A stretch of DNA of 64,000 nucleotides from Acanthopleura granulata (lineage: Eukaryota > Mollusca > Polyplacophora > Chitonida > Chitonidae), in NCBI GenBank assembly GCA_016165875.1, contig JABBOT010000080.1, forward strand, positions 47,140,032 to 47,204,031. The letters run 5' to 3'. Shown here piece by piece: positions 24,701 to 39,700 of the stretch. A model generated the notes under the pieces. It was not told the DNA's origin and ran no database searches. It saw nothing but the letters and a program-made list of their open reading frames with translations. The first letter of the stretch is position 1; each line of letters opens with the position of its first letter. The translations under genes were made by a program, and so were the position numbers.

Positions 24701-27700
24701 TATTTACGTGCCATCCATCGTCCTATATATATATATATATATATTTTTTTTTTTAGTTGCTATATTTGATAGTAAATTAGCTTTTATTCCCCATATAAAA
24801 ACGCTTAAAGCTAAATGTACAAGGACACTTGATATAATTAATGTTGTGCCCAACAGCGATGAGAGTGCTGACCCATCAGTTTTATTAAATATGTATTGCT
24901 CTCTAGTGAGGTCTAAATTCAATTATGGGTCCATCATTTACAGTTCACCAGGAAATTGTACCTTAAAATGTTGGATGTGGTCCCTTAAACCACATGATCC
25001 ATCCTTCCTTATATACACACCCCACCTCCACATCTTGGATGTGGTCCCTTAAACCACATGATCCATCCTTCCTTATATACACACCCCACCTCCACATCTT
25101 GGATGTGGTCCCTTAAACCACATGATCCATCCTTCCTTATATACACACCACACCTCCACATCTTGGATGTGGTCCCTTAAACCACATGATCCATCCTTCC
25201 TTATATACACACCCCACCTCCACATCTTGGATGTGGTACCTTAAACCACATGATCCATCCTTCCTTATATACACACCCCACCTCCACATCTTGGATGTGG
25301 TCCCTTAAACCACATGATCCATCCTTCCTTATATACACACCCCACCTCCACATCTTGGATGTGGTACCTTAAAATGTTGGAAATGTTGGATGTGGTACCT
25401 GATTTGAGGCTCAGCCTTGGTCTATTTAGAACCTCACCAGTATAAAGTTTGTAGAGGCTAATGAGCCTTCTTCACATCACAGGCATGTAAATCTCGGCCT
25501 TCAATATGCCATAAAGCTTAAAGCTCATCCAGCAAACCCTGCCTACGCCTGTGTTTTCAATCCACCATATTTAGATAAATGTAATAAATGTCCTAACAAG
25601 ATCCCTTCGTTCCATCATCGTATTCGGGAGCATATTGTGGAAGCTGGCCTGAAGCTTGAGGACAGAGCTGCGGTCTCCGTCTTGAAGTCCCCTCCCTGGC
25701 TTCTTCCGCAACCCAAATTGATATTTCATCTATGCCAACACAAAAAATCATATACAAATGCTCTTCTATTTTAGCAAAGCTTTGTGGAGATTAAGGCTAA
25801 ATATTTGGATTGTAAGTTTATATATACTGATGGGTAAAAGGGTGGGGATAGAGTTGTGACTGCAGCTGTCTTGGAACAGCGAGCCACTTCCCTTCTTCCA
25901 TCCTCAACCTCTATCTTTTCTACAAAGGCCAGGGCTATACTGCTGGCCTTATCATATGTTTCTTGTTGACGTGCCCAGAAGGCAGTGATATGTAGTGACT
26001 CTCCCTCCTGCCTTTTGGCCTACCAAAGAATAAATTTAAAAATCCATCAATACCAGAAATTTTAGGTAAGGATATTATATTCTGTTGTATACCAAGTCAT
26101 ACTGGTATCCAAGGAAACACAGTCGCAGATAGGAAAGCAACAGCTGCCCTTCATAAAGCATTTTCAAGAGCTACAATCCCACATGTTGAAATTAAGTCTG
26201 AGTGGGTGAATGGGACCTGCAGGTCCACTGTAAGCTGCATGCATTACAGCCTGTCATGGCTATATTTCTAATACACATGGCAAGTCTCATGGAGACCAAG
26301 TCATTTTAACAAGGTGCCGTATTGGGCATTAATGTTTAACACACTGTTTCTTAGCTAAATATAAATCCCTGAAAGTAAATTTCCTAACAGTTTGTGTTGA
26401 TTTTTGACTTATGGAATATCTCATAAGACTGAAAGAGTTGAACTTTACGTGTACCATCCTCCCTCAAACATGTACCATCCTTCTTCACATATATAGCATC
26501 CTTCTTCTAACATGTACCATCCTTCCTCTTACTTGTACCATCCTTCCTCACACATATGATCTACCTTCATGCACATTCCTCATTCATGTACCATCCTTCC
26601 TCACACATATGATCTACCTTCATGCACATTCCTCATTCATGTACCATCCTTCCTCACACATATGATCTACCTTCATGCACATTCCTCATTCATGTACCAT
26701 CCTTCCTCACACATATGATCTACCTTCATGCACATTCCTCATTCATGTACCATCCTTCCTCTTACTTGTACCATCCTTCCTCACACATATGATCTACCTT
26801 CATGCACATTCCTCATTCATGTACCATCCTTCCTCTTACTTGTACCATCCTTCCTCACACATATGATCTACCTTCATGCACATTCCTCATTCATGTACCA
26901 TCCTTCCTCTTACTTGTACCATCCTTCCTCACACATATGATCTACCTTCATGCACATTCCTCATTCATGTACCATCCTTCCTCTTACTTGTACCATCCTT
27001 CCCCATACATGTACCATCCTTCTTCACACATATACCATCCTTCCTCATAGTTGTATCATCCACCTTCATACACATTCCTCACATAGCTACCATCTTTCCT
27101 CACACATGTACCACCCTTTCTCTCACTTGTACATACCTCCTCATACTTGTACCATCCACCATACACTTTCCTCCCACATGTCCCATCCTTCCTCACACAT
27201 GTACCATCCTTCCTCATACTTGTAACCTCCACCTGCATCCACATCCACACTTTACTCACATCTATACCATTCTTCCTCTTACTTTTATCACACTTCCTCA
27301 CACTTGTACCACCCTTCCACACACGTGCCCTTCTTCCTCATGCTTGTAACATCCACCTGCATCACATCCACACTTTACTCACATCTGTACCATTCTTCCT
27401 CTTACTTGTATCACACATCCTCACACATGTGCCCTTCTTCCTCATACTTGTAACATCCACCTGCATCCACGTCCACACTTTACTCACATATGTACCATTC
27501 TTTCTCTTACTTGTACCACCCTTCCTCACACATGTGCCCTTCTTCCTCATACTTGTAACATCCACCTGCATCCACGTCCACACTTTACTCACATATGTAC
27601 CATTCTTTCTCTTACTTGTACCATACTTCCTCACACTTGTACCACCCTTTGTCATACTTGTATCATCCACCTGCATACACCTTCCTCACACATGTACGAT

Positions 27701-30700
27701 CCCTCCTCACACATGTACCATCCACCTGCATACACCTCCCCTTCTTCTGCCTACATATACCATTATTCCTTATGCACCTACCATCCTTCTTCATATGTCA
27801 TATAATCCTTGCAAATGCTTTGTACATTCCCATTCCCCATACACATATCTCACACATGTATTGTATTTTCTGAAAAACTTGTATCATCTTTACTCCTCTA
27901 TTGCATGGTTCTTAGCTATGCGCTGTACCATCTTGGATTTTCCTCACGCTCTGCACCGTTTCCTCCAACTATAATGCTGGCTGCCGTCAAATATTTTCAA
28001 GTATGGCATAAAACTCCAATCAGTTATCATTGAGTTGTAGGACATGATAATGGTCACAGAAAAACACTATTGGGAGACTATCTGAAAGGTCCAAATTGCT
28101 GCAAATCTGCTGTGACACAGCAGGGCTTGTGTGCACTACGTGTGTTTCAATCTCATGATCCCATATGCAGTTAAAAGCATTAAATACTGAAGAGTACATA
28201 GCAGTGTCACATTAGCTAAAGACAGGAAGATGTTTTAGAAGTTTCCCTCTGCAGGGGAAGTCTTAGCGTTCTTTCTTTTTATATCCCATGCAGGTGATAT
28301 TATGGAATTGGGATGTTGTTGTCTGGGCTAAATGTCCAGTTGTTTTGCATGTGCTGTTTTGTTGGCAAATTCATGGATGCAGAATTGACAGTATGGTGTG
28401 CTCCACATTTGTCTGTCCTCACAGTGGTCATGTCATGAAAAACAGATTCCCATTTTTCATAAATCTTATATAAATAGTCATAATTGTGTGTGCAGTCTAC
28501 AGCTCATATGCAGGTTTATTCTTCATGGACATAGAGGTGTTGATGTGTCATATTTTTCTGCCCTGTTACCAGATTTCCAAAATCCTCCCATGTCTGCCAT
28601 GTAAATAGGAATATATATGTTTATATGGCTGTATAGATACACTTTTGGCGTAAGTTCTCAATCATGCATAGTTGCTTACATTGTTTGGTAAAAGATGGCA
28701 ACAGTAGTCAGTTTTACTTTTTATATGTCCACTTTCAAAGAAAATGAATAGGTTATGTTATGGCGTTGTCTGTACGTCTGTCCGTCCATCTGTTTTCGCT
28801 CCGCCTTATCCGGACCTTAACTTTCTAACAACAACTTTGTAGAAGCTTATACTTTCCATACATGTTCCTTTCGCAAGGGGGTTTGTTAGCTCAAGGTCAA
28901 GGTCACCATAACACTTTATGCTAAAGTTTTAGTCTGAGCCTTAACTTAAAAACCATATCTTTACAGAAGCTTATGCTTTTCACAAAAGTTCCTTAGGTCT
29001 GGAGGGTGTGCCATGGCCTTGAGCCAAGGTCATTAGCCCAAGGTCAAGGTTACCGTAGCACTTGATACTGAAATTTTTGTCTGACCCCTAACTTTCAAAT
29101 GATAACTTTGCAGAAAATGATACTTTGCACAAATGTTCTTATGTCTGGAAGGTATCTTGAGCCAAGGTCATTAGCTCAACATCAAGGTCACCATTGCACA
29201 TGATCCTGCAGTATTGGACGAGACCATAACTTTCAAACGATAGCTTTGCAGAAACTCGTGCATTGCACAAATGTTCCTCAGATCTCGAGGGTGTGTCATG
29301 ACCTTGATCCAAGGTCTTATATGTTTATGGGTTATGTCATCCACCCAAAAGTCTGCCCATTTCTGTGTCTGTTCCCTTATCCGCATCATGTTCTAAGGCC
29401 ATATCTTCTCAGCAACTTTATGCTTTCCACAAACATGACAAATGTCTCTTATGCCTAGGGCCTATGTCATAACCTTTAGCTCTTCACTTGCTGCTCCATT
29501 AGAGGTAGCAAACCAACAACTTCCTGTGAGCGTGTGTGGCGTCGTTTTACCTAATTTTTTGCCATTGTAGAGGCAGTTTTGTATGAAAATAATGATTCTG
29601 TCCACTGTGATGTTGCGAGATGCAGCAATAAAGTGATGTCAGTGTCATAGATAATTGAGCGTCATACATGTTGGTTGTTATCCCGAACTGGCCTATTGAG
29701 TTCTTTTTTTTTTTTTTCTCAGTTCAGTTTCAAAATATTACTGGCAGAAAGTGATTAATGCTTATGTACTGTAAGTCTTTGTTTTCTGTTATTTCAGCTT
29801 AGATATGTTGCAACGAAGAACCAAGCGTAAGGACAAGGTGAAGGGGTTCCTGAAAGAGTTGAAGACAATGGTGAACCTGGAAAAACCCAAAGGGAGCCGG
29901 GCAGGAACCTTGTCAACCCTGGAGCATGTCGTCAATAGCATGCGGAAAATCAAAGGTAGATGGTCTTGAAACAAGGCCACATTTGTATAGTTGGTTAGGC
30001 AGTGCAACTGTCTCTATTGGCAAGATAAAACCTTGATTGAGAAGATGTAATCTCTTTAATAAAACATTAAATGTTTAAATCCTGATTTACATATGGCTTC
30101 ATCATCAGCGTATTCATGACAGGAACTAGGTATGGTAGTTTGAATTCTGGTTAAGTTGTAGAGCTCCTGCACAGAATAAACATTGAGTTGAGGTGATTCT
30201 TTACATTCTGGTGACTGATGGATAGGGTAGATAGGGTAGAGAATGTAGGTTAAGTGTTACACTCAGCTTTGTGCTGGATAGGGTAAAGATTGGGTTGAGT
30301 TTAAGCCTTACATGGCTTTACGAACTTTTACATTCAATTCCTTAATAAAATGAACATTGAGATGAAGTTCCACAATATCAGATACAGTAGAGATTTGAGC
30401 TAAAGGTAATATTACATAAATGATGTCTCCACTGGAGAAAGTGCAGATCTGGGTTGAAGGCTAAACTGGCATGAGATGATGCAGTCTCTGTATCTTGGTT
30501 AAAGAATTTCTGCCTATACAACATTCTGCATTTTAACTTTGTTGGCATGATATGAGTTTCTGACATATAAGTTAATTGTAAGTTTATTGTAATAAATTCA
30601 GCCAATTAAGGGTTAAGGGATGGAGGACTAAAACAGTACTTTTGTGTTGGCATGATATGAGTTTCTGACATATAAGTTAATTGTAAGTTTATTGTAATAA

Positions 30701-33700
30701 ATTCAGCCAATTAATCGTTAAGGGATGGAGGACTAAAACAGTACTTTTGTGTTGGCATGATATGAGTTTCTGACATATAAGTTAATTGTAAGTTTATTGT
30801 AATAAATTCAGCCAATTAAGGGTTAAGGGATGGAGGACTGAAACAGTACTTTTGTGTCATAATTTTATATTAGGTACTTCTGCATTCATTGTTCAAGTTC
30901 ATTTGAGAATGCTTGATATTAACAGGGGTGAAAAACTGGTAATCTGTGTGTATGGTCTAATTGTTGTGGTATGTGCTTCTCTGTAGCTCAACAAATGGAG
31001 AGTGATAAAGACACTCGAAGCCAGCATAGTCGTGATGACTTGGAATCTGGGTTCCAGAGTTTTACCACTGCCTCGGAAGAAGGAACAGCTCAAAATACAG
31101 ACGAAGTAAGTGCTTTCATACTTGTATGGTTGGCGTTGTGATGGATGGCAAACATGATTAACATTCTCTTCTCTAAGACTACCCTTTTGATGCTTTAATC
31201 AAAAAGTGAAAAGTAAAAACAAAAAAGGCTGTTCTGCTCATACTGTGATTATGGTGTTAGTGTTTCTTCAAATGACTGTGGGTAGTTGTCTCCCTTTGAG
31301 GACACGTAAGAACAATTGAAAGCAAGTACTGTATACTATGATGATTTAAGACCGAAGACCAAGAACACCTTAATGGTCATGTGACTCAATGGCTGGCGGC
31401 TGTCTGCACCTTCACCATTTAAATCACTGTTTCAGAAATCTGCGCAGCGAACTGTTTGTTCCTGCCTGGACGTTCTAAAAATAGCCACATCGGGTGAGAG
31501 ACTGTTGCATCCAGTGCATCAGTTTTCAAACCATATTCAGCCACAAGTGAAATTTTGGAAGAAAGAACAAAACTAACACTTTAAACCTATTTTTTTGCTT
31601 TTAATAACTGCTCAAACCAGGAAATATTCAGCAGCAGTTCATTCACAGCATATCTCGTATGAAGGCATTTTTTTGGCCATTGTAAGCCGAATAATGGTGT
31701 TTAGGACAGCTTTTGCTGATAGCCGTCACTATTTAAGGCTATAAAAGGTTCACTATTGAATGCAAGTCACTTCATCAAAGATGATCAGATATCGAGAAGG
31801 GATGATTGGAAATTCCTTGTGAGTATGTCCTCTCCGGTAACAAGTTTGGCTGTTTGAATTTTCAAGCAATCAGGCGACTTCCAGAAATACCATGCTGGGC
31901 GATCCGTAGCAGAATTTTTATAGGCTATTACCGAGGCCAGAGTTGCCCGTAGCAGGCATCTGGCTGGTTTGTTTGAAGCCTGCTGGCGGTCATCAGGTTT
32001 TCTTTGGTCATAAAGGGTCATAGTATACGATACTTGGAGAATTCTTCTACTTTCTGCATATAGAACTGCACACATACCTCTGTTTAGAGCAACTCTTACC
32101 TTGATGTGGTTATTGAAACCTAACCGGAAGTATACAGTTGAGTCTGCAGCTCACTGAACCTTAGGTGTGGAGTAGCACCTCATTTGACTGTGAAATGAGA
32201 AACTATTACCAACTCCTACTTTTATATCAGGTGGTCCAGTTGTTTGTCTTGAACAAGTAATTTTATAAACACCCATGCCTTTGCGGTTCTCAGGGGATAT
32301 GTAGCAGTAAGGGATAGACAGCACCCCTGAGACTATCTTAATAGGTAGTTGTGCATTAATGTTAGTAGACCCCTTGCCATCCTCCAGTATGACATACACC
32401 ATGAACTCACTCTGTTGGTGACAAGGACCATTTTAATAGGTAATTTTACATTAATGTTAGTACACTACTTGCCATCCACCAATATGGCGTACACCATGAA
32501 CTCGCTCTGTTGGTGGCAAGGACCATTTTAATCGGTAGTTTTACATTAATGTTTGTATATGATGTTCCCAAGTCAAATGTGTCCAAAAATACTGATGGTT
32601 GCTATAAATGGTTGAGTTTGTTTCTTCATCTGTATATTTAATGCCCACAGGATGTACTGTTGCTTGTTTTGTCACCTTGGGCTGGAATTGTGGAGAACAT
32701 CTCGAAAAATGTGAAACATTTGCTGGGCTATCCTGCAGTAAGTGCTCTTGTTTGTTAGCAGACATAAGTTGTGATGTATGGTGTACATGTTTAGACCTAG
32801 AGTCAATTGTTACAGGTTTGTGTTCTATCTCGTGCTCAAATCCATCTTCGGCATCCTCTGTGGCATATGGGCTAGCGTGCTTGCTCAGCACAATGACTCA
32901 CGAATGTGGTAACTCTGAGTTCAAGTCCAGCTCAGACTGCTTTCCTCTCTGATCGTACACGGGAAGATCTGCCAGTAACCTGAGGTTGGGCTTTCCTCAA
33001 ACCATATTGCTGGCCACCATTGTACAAGTGGATTATTCTTGAGTATGGCAAAAACTCCAGTCAGTTTCATGAAATTCATCTGTCACTGGTTTGGCTGCCG
33101 TCAGGTGGTAGTTTTGATCAGACACCATACGTAGACTGATGGTTTTTTGTGGGCTCTACACAGTTTCCTGAGCTTGTAAACAATCTCTTGTAATTTCACT
33201 TATTTACTGGCTTTGATTTCTTGATTGTGTTTCATCCAAATGCTTTGACCATTTAAGTATATGAGAAATAAATCTGTGTCGCAACAGGCAACATTTTATT
33301 AACCATTCTGATATTATTTCTCAGGATATGATCTTGGGCCAGCCTTTGGCAGATTTCATTGGTGTACAAGACCATCAAACTTTAACCAAAATTCTGTCAT
33401 TGGATGTGCCAGAAATAGACAAATTGGAAAATGGTAAGAATAATAAGGGTACACAGTTTCATTTGACATTTGAGAAATTTTCTTTTGTGACTGGATATCG
33501 TCCTATTTGCCAGTTATATTTTACCGTTTCCCAGTATTGTTGATAAGATTAATTAATTTCAGCCGTCCATCTTTTTAGTAGTCGTCGTTACACTATCCAC
33601 CTTTAATGTTCTAGGAAAGATTTGTGCTAACATTATGTCAAAAAGCGATCAATGTCACAGCATATGGTCACGACAATAATATGATTCTATCATAGGTACC

Positions 33701-36700
33701 GCTTTAATCATAGTGAACTTGCCAGATTAAAGGGAGATAATCAGAAATTGCTTTGGGGCAACACGCTTCCATTAGGAGGAACACCTGGGATTTTCTTAAT
33801 AATAAGTGTCACTGCATGGCACCTACCCTGCCACAGTGTCTCATGGTGTCTCTTCGGGTTTTCACTGTCACATACAGTGATGGATTTATGTCCTGTTGTT
33901 TCTTTGTTATAATTACCTCATTGCACAAGCAAACTCTTCATACACACAGTCAGAAAACAGGTTGGTCTGCTGTATCAGGTTGGTGACAGTTGCTTGCCAA
34001 AGGTGGATGATTCACAAGGAGCACTCCAGTTCCATCCACTAATAAAACTGGTTACTGTAATTTCATTACAGTTAAATTTCCTTGAGTACACCGTGAAATG
34101 CCAATCAAATGAAATGTGACTTTACATCTACAAATTAACCCTTGATGCATAATGAGCAGAATGAGCATTTGTGGAGTCTCACTAGGGTGGGTTGAACAAG
34201 ACTGGAGTTGCAAGCTACCCAAATTCTTCTAATTTTGGGGACATTTGGTGTGCTCTTTTTTGCCAATATACATTTAACTTTAACAGAAAAATACAGTTTC
34301 CCTTTCTCATATGATTAGTCCATCTACTGAAGAACATATTCAAATCTTTACTTTCCCAAAAGGAGGAGAGGTGTAAATTTTACCTTTCAGCAACACTAAT
34401 ATCTCTCCCAAAAATGAGAACAATACAGGATATTGCAGCTAAAAGACATGTTTTTGGAGCCACTCTAAGATTTAAGGTACATTTTGCATAGTGGAGTCTG
34501 TCAGCTAATTGGTACAGTTAGCAGCTGCCGGACAAATGACATCTTTTAGCTGCGTTAGTTTGCGAAAATCCCACCTTATCTCGCCTAAGCCTGGGTTGAT
34601 TCGCAAGACTCTTGAAATACTGGTTAGGTTTACATATGCTGATTAGAATCTGAAGTTACAGTGACTATATTGTTTTTGTGTGTGTGTTCAGCAACCCTGG
34701 ATCCCATATCTGCTGAAGATGGTAGAAAGATGTATTTCTCCCTAAGGTAAGTACCAAAGCTCTCAAGTCAGATCAGTGGACTTGTTTTTCAAGACATGAA
34801 AAATCTCTAACCGATAAGATTTCAGTTTGAAGGAGAAATAGAGTTTAGGTCAGTGAATGTATCCATCGTACCGATGTCCTACCCTCCCTTCTTAAGACGA
34901 TGTTACTTGTCATCCCATTCTCTGGGAAAGCAATTAAGAAATTACTATGACCACATGAAGATTGAATATCTATAACCGATGGGTTGAAGATTCGCTTCAC
35001 TTGCATCTACTTGCAACCATAGAAAGTGTGATTGGTCAGATCCATGTTCTTGATCGATAGCTCATAAATGGAGAAGCTTTAACTTATAGTCTTTTGTCTC
35101 CACTGTTAGATTTACTCTGTTCTTGTCATCAATAGTCTTTCATTTCTTTGTGCACATTCTAAGGCTTCCACATTTGGAAATCCAATATTTTAGAATAGAA
35201 GCAGTTTGTCCCTTCATTCATATAGCTGCTTGTTCCATTGTTGCTGTGCCAATGCATTGGTTCTTCATCTGTATATATAGTTAAGTAAGTGGTCAAAATT
35301 ATGAAATGTTTCTGTGAATCTGTCATTGAATTTTGAGTTGAGCTATATTAGCTCTAGCTAAATTATAATAAGGTTTCATTTAAAGATCAATATTGTGAGT
35401 CTTTTTCCACATGCATGGAATGTGGACATGTATTTAAACTGATACCTTGATGCACTGAATACAGAACATGCATGATGCAGTAAGTCAACCCTCATAGAGA
35501 AGTAGATTTTACAACAGAAGAAGAAAGAATAAGTGCTTATCTTAGCTGTTGTTTTTACTCCTACAGAACATACAAAGGTTTGGACAAGGGTTTTAACATG
35601 AGAGCAGGTAATCGATTTATCCCCTTTGAAGTGAAAATCATGGTGAAAAGTTTACGAGAAGGAGAAAGCCCCGAGACCATGAGCTTGGGTCCTGGACCGG
35701 TGCCCAACACACTACAGCCAGGCCTGGTCTCGCACGGAAAGAGAACCTGTGTTGTGCTCCGGTGCAGTGCTCTAGAGACAAGCTACAGAGGTAGGGTTTC
35801 TAATACTGACTGCAAATGTGTAGTTTCTAGTAGTGTTTAATGCTGGGGATACTAAAAAATGGACAGGTGTGAAAAGGTTTTCACAAACTTGCCAATTGTC
35901 AGTGGTTTTCCCTTGGCAGTCCTGTTTCTTCCACACATACACGTAATAATGACAATCATCGTATAACTAAAAATTCTTTGACATTGCAGTTAAACACCAA
36001 TGAAATAAATAGATAAGTATGTGAAGAAATGAAAAAATGGCTTAAGCTCTGGCAAGCAACTTCCCCAGGGCATTGACTACAGTTTAGATTTTCTGTCTAA
36101 GGAGTCACTAAGCCAGATTTATCGTCTCCACCAGCTTTTGACCAATTTGGTCAAGTGTTGAAGTCCTCTTTTGGTTTGGCTGTGGCTTTAAGTGAGGAGA
36201 GTTATTAGATGCCTGTTGCATGCTTTTAAGAAGTGCCTGATGCACTTCAGACTCTGAGTTCAAGCCTAGCTCATGCAGGCGTCTTCTGCAGTCGTACTTA
36301 GGGCATGGGTTTCCTTGGTTTCCTGCAGCCATGAAGATGGCTACTGTTGTTATAACTGTAGTATTCTTGAGTGTGGCGTTTAACATATAATTGTATCTGA
36401 TGCATTCTGTCAGAAATGTAATTATATGGGTCTGAGTGGTGAAAAGTGGCTGGGACAATTCAAGGATGACAGCATGTCATTGTAGTAACAACAGGGAAAG
36501 CAAGAATGCAGAAAACATTATGCTTTATTGTATAGTGTGCCATCTTGTTTTGTTTGAGCAGATTAACTAACCAAGATGGGGCTTGTAGGGTATATAGCTG
36601 CGTGTGGTAGCATTTTCTCTTACTTGAATGTGCTTTTCGGTAAAAGTTGAAATGTAATTAATGATGGGTTCATCAGGAATAAAGTTCATGTACTTTGAAA

Positions 36701-39700
36701 TCCTGCTTGTTAATGTGAAGTGTCTTCAGGCTAACAGCACTAACAGGTGGACGTGTGTCTATCTCATGTGGTTCAAATCTCGGCCAGAAGTGTGATTTTG
36801 AAGTTTATGTTATCTGTCATCTTATCATGTTGCTTAGATTTCTAGTATTCAACATTTAATTTTTTAACATTATGATGATTTTGTTCATCAAATATATGTT
36901 TTTGTTGTAGGCCCTCAGTGTACTCCAGAAAACAGGACATTTACTACAAAACACAACAAAGAGTTTATTTACAGTACTCTGCACAGAAAGTAAGTAAGAG
37001 AAAATGTTTCACTCCTTATAGTTACAGGTCCAGGACTGAACACTTGATAGTTTGAGCTAGCCTACATGAAGTACGGTTAGGTATTGCCATAGACGGCAGT
37101 GTGGGCATTTGTTGTGAAGCTCCAACGTTCTAGGTTGAGGTCACAGAAGGATTAGGTAATTATTTGTACTCAAGTTTAGCTTTTATGATTGGTACACTAA
37201 TGGATTGGGTGAGGATTTGTGTGGAAGTTTAGCTAACCTTAACCCACACGGCTGTGGGTTTACCCCGGGTTCCTCCAGGTTTACTCCTACCATAATGCTG
37301 GCCACCGTCATGTAAGTGAAATATTTTTGAATATGGCATAAAATCGCAATTAAAATATATATATTTTAATATATTTAACTCATTTTTAATTTTAATTTTA
37401 ATAAATTTAACTCATTTAATTATTGGATAAGATTTGTGTTGAAGTTTAGTTCTCGTGTTTATTACAAGGATTTTGGACAAGGATTTTTTTAGCTTTAAGT
37501 TTAGCACACTGATGGATATGATACATATTGGTGTTGAAGTTTACCTTTTATGTTTGGCTCATCAAGGGCTTGGGCAAGTATTTGTGTTGAAGTTTAGCTG
37601 CCATGGTTAGCACATGAGTGGATTGGGTAAGGATTTGTCTTGAAGTTAGCGTTTTGTTTGGCACACAAACCTGACTTTAATGTTTAGGTCACTAAACAGT
37701 TGGTTAAGGATTTATATTAAAATATAGCTTTTGTGTTTGGCACAATAATGGATTGGTCAAGGATTTGTTTCCAAGTTGAATGTTCATATTTAGCGCACTA
37801 AAAGATCATGATGGCCTCCTCTTAGGTCATATGTTGGGAGATCTGCCTGCAACCTACCGATGGTTGTGTGCTTCCCCAGGGCTCTGTCCAGCCTCCCATC
37901 ACCATGATGCTGGCTGCCTGCATATAAGTGAAATATTGTAGACAATGGTGTAAAACACCAATCAGATAAATAAATAAATAGTAGAATGTAATGCACAAGG
38001 TGAAGTATTTGTGTCAAATGAAGGGGAATAACTATACAGGAATTTTGGAGTCATTGCATATAATTGTGAGTGCAATGAGGTCAGTATAGTACAGGTTTAG
38101 GCACATATAATTGTGAGTGCAATGAGGTCAGCATAGTACAGGTTTAGGCACACATAATTGTGAGTGTCATGAGATCAGTATAGTACAGGTTTGGGCACAC
38201 ATAATTGTGAGTGTCATGAGATCAGTATAGTACAGATTTAGGCACATATAATTGTGAGTGTCATGAGATCAGTATAGTACAGGTTTAGGCACATATAATT
38301 GTGAGTGTCATGAGATCAGTATAGTACAGGTTTAGGCACATATAATTGTGAGCGTCATGAGGCACATATAATTGTGAGTGTCATGAGATCAGTGTAGTAC
38401 AGATTTAGGCACATATAATTGTGAGCGTCATGAGATCAGTGTAGTACAGATTTAGGCACATATAATTGTGAGCGTCATGAGATCAGTGTAGTACAGGTTT
38501 AGGCACATATAATTGTGAGCGTCATGAGATCAGTATAGTACAGGTTTAGGCACATAATTGTGAGCGTCATGAGATCAGTATAGTACAGGTTTGGGCACAT
38601 ATAATTGTGAGCGTCATGAGATCAGTATAGTGCAGGTTTGGGCACATATAATTGTGAGCGTCATGAGATCAGTATAGTGCAGGTTTGGGCACATATAATT
38701 GTGAGCGTCATGAGGTCAGTATAGTACAGGTTTAGGCACATATAATTGTGAGCGTCATGAGGTCAGTATAGTACAGGTTTAGGCACATATAATTGTGAGC
38801 GTCATGAGGTCAGTATAGTACAGGTTTAGGCACGTATAATTGTGAGCGTCATGAGGTCAGTATAGTACAGGTTTAGGCACGTATAATTGTGAGCGTCATG
38901 AGGTCAGTATAGTACACAGGTTTAGGCACGTATAATTGTGAGCGTCATGAGGTCAGTGTAGTACAGGTTTAGGCACGTATAATTGTGAGCGTCATGAGGT
39001 CAGTGTAGTACAGGTTTAGGCACGTATAATTGTGAGCGTCATGAGGTCAGTGTAGTACAGGTTTAGGCACGTATAATTGTGAGCGTCATGAGGTCAGTGT
39101 AGTACAGGTTTAGGCACGTATAATTGTGAGCGTATGAGGTCAGTGTTGTGAGCGTCATGAGGTCAGTGTAGTACAGGTTTAGGCACGTATAATTGTGAGC
39201 GTCATGAGGTCAGTGTAGTACAGGTTTAGGCACGTATAATTGTGAGCGTCATGAGGTCAGTGTAGTACAGGTTTAGGCACGTATAATTGTGAGCGTCATG
39301 AGGTCAGTGTAGAACAGGTTTAGGCGCGTATAATTGTGAGCGTCATGAGGTCAGTATAGTACAGGTTTAGGCGCGTATAATTGTGAGCGTCATGAGATCA
39401 GTATAGTACAGGTTTAGGCGCGTATAATTGTGAGCGTCATGAGGTCAGTATAGTACAGGTTTAGGCGCGTATAATTGTGAGCGTCATGAGGTCAGTATAG
39501 TACAGGTTTAGGCGCGTATAATTGTGAGCGTCATGAGGTCAGTATAGTACAGGTTTAGGCACGTATAATTGTGAGCGTCATGAGGTCAGTATAGCACAGG
39601 TTTAGGCACGTATAATTGTGAGCGTCATGAGATCAGTATAGTACAGGTTTAGGCACATATAATTGTGAGTGTCATGAGGTCAGTATAGTACAGGTTTAGG

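Noticed and set aside
27147..27974. 275-codon plus-strand ORF
   Set aside because: It is a translation of the pyrimidine-rich minisatellite; several frames and strands are open in the same way.
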